Assembly (NCBI RefSeq): GCF_009017415.1
Contig: NC_092406.1
Coordinates: 6,138,001-6,202,000, forward strand
Source of the DNA: Aspergillus flavus
Lineage: Eukaryota; Ascomycota; Eurotiomycetes; Eurotiales; Aspergillaceae
Direction: 5' to 3'
DNA: 64,000 nt
The position numbers and the translations under genes are program-made. This document shows, piece by piece, positions 59,708-64,000 of the stretch (within the stretch, counting starts at the first letter, position 1; every line of letters begins with the position of its first letter). Under the pieces are notes generated by a model. The model searched no databases, had not been told where the DNA came from, and saw nothing but the letters and a program-made list of their open reading frames with translations.

Positions 59708-61734
59708 AAATAAAATAGAGATTTCTATAGAATTTTTTAAGAGTTTAATTTAATTATACTCTAGATTTTTATTAATATATTATTTTAATATTTAAAATTC
59801 TTATTAAAAAAAAAAATAAATAGAATTATATAGCAATATTTTATTATTAATAAATTTAATTATATAATTTATTATTTTCTAAAGCAATATAATTTTAGAT
59901 TTTTATTTTAAAAAAATATTTTTATATTTTTTTAGTTCTAGTAGAATTTTATTAATATATTATAAAATAGAATTTTTTAAGTTATTTAATAACTAGACTT
60001 TTTTAGATAGTTTTATTACAATAAAGATATAAATAAGATTTTAATATAATTTTATAAATTTATAAGCTAATACTAATTTAATTAATAAAAATTTAAATTA
60101 CTATTTATAATTTTATAATAATAAATAGATTTTTAGATTATTTATAGTTATTATTAATAAAAGAATTAAATTTTTTTTAAAATAAAAATCTCTATTAATT
60201 ACTATATATAGTCTAGTAAAGCTTTAGATAGTCTTTTAAAAATTAATAATAGTAAAAAGTATTTTTTATATACTATAAGTTAAAGTAATAATATAGTTAA
60301 TTATTTTAATTATTAGAATTATAAATTAAATTTTTTTAAAATAAAAATTTTTAATAAATTAATAACTAATAATATTAATTTTAGTATAGCTATTTAGATT
60401 AGTAAATATTTCAATATTATTTTTATATTAAATAGAAATATAGAAATATATAATAGTCTCTATATAAAGATTAGAAATTAATTTAATAAAAACTATTTTA
60501 ATTTTAAATTATTTTTTAACTTTAAATCTATTTTTTTTATTTTAACTAATTAGACTATAGCTTTTTTCTTTTTTAGATAGTAATTAATAAAATAAAAATT
60601 ACTATTATATATATAGTATTATAAAAAATTCTTTTTATTATTAATAGAATTCTTATTAGATTTTTTAGAGTTTTTTTTTTAAATTTTTCTTTATATTTTA
60701 TAGTTTCTTATTTTTATTTAATTTATTATCTTTATTTTTATTTTTTTTTAAGAAAATATTATATTTCTATTTTTATTCTTTATATAGAAGATTCTAATAA
60801 TATATAATAAAAATTACTATTTTATTTTATTAATCTAGAAATTTTATATAGTATTTTTATATATATTTTAATAATTCTAAAAAAAGTTTTATAAAGAAAA
60901 TAAATACTTTTTTTTTTTTAATTATTTTAAAAAATATTACTCTAAGAAGTTAAGATAAATATAAAACTTTTTTAGATCTTAGTCTTTTTATTAACAAGCT
61001 TTTTAAAGCTAATTTATAATATTAGATTATAAAATAGCCAAATTTTTGATTAATAAAAAAATCTATTCTATAAAATATTACTATAATTTCTTAATATTTC
61101 TTTATTAATCTTTTTTTTTTTTTATAAGATATTAATACTATTACTATTAGTAAATTAAAAATATATAAAAAAGTATTATAATAATTTTTTAATTATCTTT
61201 TTTTAAGTATTTTTTTGTTCTCTTAAAGAAGTATTCTAGATTAAAAATCTATTTCTATTTTTATTATAGTCTAAAGTTGAGAATAAACTTGAGAATATTT
61301 TTAAAGAGTTTAGTAGTATAGTATTATAGACCCTTGTCTAGCGCCCTTATCTAAGATAGATAAGCAAGGTAAAAAGACAATAGATTAGAAAGAACCAATA
61401 GATATATTATAGAAACTAAAGGAACTATTTATATTAATTAATAACATAAATTATATAATTATATTAAATAGTATATAGATAATTACTAAATAATAGATAA
61501 AATAGTATATTATATACTAAAAATATACTATTAATATACTAATTTAACTATTATAAAGACTCTAGAAAAGAATATATAAAAATATTTATTTATATACTTA
61601 GTTTAGTTCTTTATAATTAATATATATTATTACTATAGAGTTATCTTTAAGTAGTAAAGATTAATCTTAACTTGTTTATATTTTTTTAATTATTAGATAT
61701 ATATACTTAATAGGCTTGGTCTTTTAGATTTAAA

Positions 61735-61925
61735 TCTAGTATTAATGGTAGTTCTATATCGACTATATCTTTATAATAATAGTAATCTAATATTAATAGT
61801 AGTTCTGTATTAACTATATTTTTATAATAATAGTAGTCTAGTATTGACAGCAATCCTATATTAACTATATTTTTATAATAATAGTAGTCTAGTATTAATA
61901 ATAGTCTAGTATTAATAGAAGTCTT
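61735..61925 (+). repeat. 51-bp tandem repeat, three phased copies plus partial units
   Basis: Units start at 61735, 61786 and 61837, each beginning TCTAGTATTA or one mismatch from it and ending TTTATAATAATAGTA. A partial unit starts at 61888 and another short one at 61905. The array lies 390 bp upstream of the gag relic, in the expected LTR or leader of that element. Confidence 0.8.
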
Positions 61926-62316
61926 ATAATAACTCCTGTCTTATAAGATTATAATCTAATAATAATGGAAGTTAAAGAATAACTTTAGATTAGTAACTCT
62001 TAAAACGTGGTTTATTAATTAATTTTAAATTTAATAATAAAGTTTTGGGTGTAATATATTAATTATTAGTCTATATAAATTAAACTATATCTAGACTTAA
62101 AAATTAGTAACTATATTATTAAAGATAAGTAAAAAAGATATAGCTATTAGCTCTAGTGCTAGTAGTCTAGTATTAATATTTATTATAACTTTAATATTTA
62201 TTTAATTAACTAAGATAGTTAATTAGCTTTAGAAATAAATTACTTAACTAGAGATATGTTTGGTAGCTAAAATTATTAAGATTAAAATTCTAGAATTATT
62301 TAATAAATAGTATAGT

Positions 62317-63066
62317 AAGCTTCGAGATTTTCTAATTTAGTTAAAATTATACTTTAGAGTTAATTGTAGTAAGATAGAAGTTAATAGTAATAAGATCTAC
62401 TTTATTTTTATTTATTTTACTAGTAGAGTATTTAATTAGTTTAAATTTTTTATACAAGACTATTATAAAAACAAGAAAAAGAATTAAAATAATAAAATAA
62501 AGAAAATTTTTATATTCTTTAATATATTTAAAAAGTATTTTAAGTAAATTTTTAGAGATATTAATATAATTTAGAACGTAGAATAAGAACTTTAGTAATT
62601 ATAATATATTGGATTTATTAGTAAATTAGTATTAGATTTTATATAAATTATTATCTATTTAAATTAGAATAAAAATATATATATTATTAAGTTTAAAGAA
62701 TTATTAAAATTAGAAATCTAGAAAAAGCTTATTTAAATAGAAAGATTTAATATACTCTATAAAATAATTAAATAAATAGTTAAAATTAATAATAAATTAT
62801 ATAACTTTAACTAGAGAAGAAAGAATTAAAATAATTATAATATACTAAGAAATAATCATACTAAATAATATAGTATAAATAAAAAAAGATATATATAATT
62901 ATAAAATTAAAGATACTAGAATTTTTATAGTCTATAATCTATAAAATTAGATATTACTAAGAGAAAAGGCTAAGTAAAAAGTATTTTTTAAAAGAAAAAA
63001 GAGTATTAAAAGTGTAAAAAGCTTTATTTTAATTGTAGGAAAGTAGAGTATATATTAAAGAACTGT
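62317..63066 (+). pseudogene. retrotransposon gag with CCHC zinc knuckle, RIP-degraded
   Basis: One frame runs 250 codons without indels. It starts KLRDFLI-stop-LKLYFRVN, then FTSRVFN-stop-FKFFIQDYY and FNIFKKYFK, matching the retrotransposon gag capsid pattern (FL.QLKLYFRVN, YLTGRAFNWF, RDYYEN). At 63025-63066 the same frame gives YFNCRKVEYILKNC. This has the spacing Cx2Cx4Hx4C, with first Cys changed to Tyr and His to Tyr, both explained by single C-to-T or G-to-A changes. Pol should follow beyond the window. Confidence 0.8.
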
Positions 63067-64000
63067 TAATAGAAAAGAATTAGTTAATAATAGTAAAATA
63101 GATTATTTTAATAACTAAATATAATTAAAAATAAGAAATTAATATAATTAAGTGTTACCGCGGATATATATACTATTAATAATTAAGCTAAAAAAGCTTA
63201 CTATATTATTGAAATTAAGAGTCTAAGTATAGATAAAATTAGTAAAGAAATTGAAGCTATATAGTTTAATACTAATATAGATTTATTAATAAAAAATATA
63301 GAGTAATATTAGAAAAATAAGTCTAATAATAATAATTAGATTATATTAAATTAATTTATTATTTATATTAATTAAACTATATAGCTATATATTAATTAAA
63401 ATTAAAATAATCTATAGAATACTAGAGAATAATAATATAGCTAACTTAATAAAAATAAAATTAATAAATTAGCTGACTATATAATTAATAAAATTAATAG
63501 ATTTAGATAAGTTAATAGTAAATTATAGTATAAAATTATTATAGAAATAATTAGAGAATATATAAAATATATATTAATTAATAAAGTAGATAATTCTAAA
63601 AATATTAATTAATATAATAAGTTTATTTTAAATCTTAAATAATTAAATTAAATTTTAATTAAAATCGATTCTTTAAATAAAGAGTATAATACTTAATAGA
63701 TTAGCTATAATTTTAATATAAAAAAACTTTTTAAAATATTTAAGATATTAGAAAATTTCTAAAATAAAAATAAAGATATATATTAATAAATTATAATGCT
63801 TATTAATATACTATAAGAAATAGTATTATTATAACTATAGTAAAGAGTGTTAGTATCTAGACTATATTAAATATAATAGATTAAGATTAAGCTATTATAA
63901 AGATAAGAGATTTTTATAAATTAAATAGATAATATAATTAATAAGATTATATAGAATCTAAAAAGATTCTTATAATTATTTAAAATATTATTAGAATAAT

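Larger units (their letters stand above)
54840..64000. mobile_element. AT-rich block of RIP-degraded retroelements
   Basis: From 54840 to the window end the sequence is overwhelmingly A and T, with no open frame above about 60 codons. Two patches of normal composition remain near 55090-55220 and 61330-61400. Protein-level remains of Ty3/Gypsy elements are readable with stops only at expected Trp or Gln codons and with no indels. This is the signature of repeat-induced C-to-T mutation rather than ordinary decay. The block holds at least two copies in opposite orientation. It extends beyond the window. Confidence 0.85.

Noticed and set aside
54840..64000. AT-rich block as centromere, mitochondrial DNA or an AT-rich coding region
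   Set aside because: Readable RT and gag remains with transition-type stops explain it as RIP-degraded retroelements; no mitochondrial genes are seen.

Overview
The window is nuclear DNA of a filamentous ascomycete (Pezizomycotina), most likely a member of the Eurotiales such as Aspergillus or Penicillium. The reasons are the many short GT-AG introns (44-102 bp), the gene families present (fungal iterative polyketide synthase, HET, DUF3669, DUF7770, fungal rhodopsin-domain and STAND/NLR-like proteins), fungal tRNA genes, and a 9 kb block of more than 80% AT that carries a retroelement decayed in the manner of repeat-induced point mutation (RIP). The genus is an inference.

Region 1 (1-9.7 kb) is part of a secondary-metabolite locus. 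The 3' end of an alpha/beta hydrolase is followed by a large polyketide synthase with the order KR-KS-AT-PT-ACP-ACP-CMeT-TE. A ketoreductase sits where a SAT starter domain normally sits in a non-reducing PKS. Every catalytic motif I looked for is intact, but the gene has an in-frame TAG in the KS domain and a one-base frame conflict at an AT-domain intron, so this allele is probably a young pseudogene. Region 2 (9.7-15.3 kb) holds small lineage-specific genes, one of them frameshifted, a tRNA-Gly and an F-box protein gene.

Region 3 (17.6-28.9 kb) looks like a self/non-self recognition and cell-death neighbourhood. A minus-strand NLR-like gene (SesB-like esterase fold, degenerate NACHT, about 20 ankyrin repeats, ZZ zinc finger) lies divergently from two plus-strand genes. 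These encode a 307-residue beta-rich protein of unknown function and an ankyrin-repeat subtilisin-like protease. The arrangement resembles the known fungal pairing of a cell-death executor with a repeat-bearing S8 protease (for example het-Q1/het-Q2 of Podospora), but the small protein is not recognisably a gasdermin. This pair is the best candidate here for an undescribed system.

Region 4 (30.2-40.3 kb) has metabolic and membrane genes: a cytochrome P450, a DAL5/TNA1-type MFS transporter, an ORF for a possible secreted peptide without an ATG, a seven-helix rhodopsin-domain protein, a thiamine-diphosphate enzyme and a GNAT acetyltransferase. Region 5 (41-52 kb) has a tRNA-His, a DUF7770 pseudogene, a HET-domain gene, a DUF3669 kinase-like gene, a small unknown gene and an ankyrin/coiled-coil relic.

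Region 6 (52.7-64 kb) starts with a decayed gene of the fungal GHKL-ATPase-like family. It runs straight into the AT-rich block, which contains recognisable but stop-riddled Ty3/Gypsy remains: a reverse transcriptase core on the minus strand at about 59.5 kb and a gag with a CCHC zinc knuckle on the plus strand at 62.3-63.1 kb. There is no CRISPR array, rRNA operon or bacterial-type operon.
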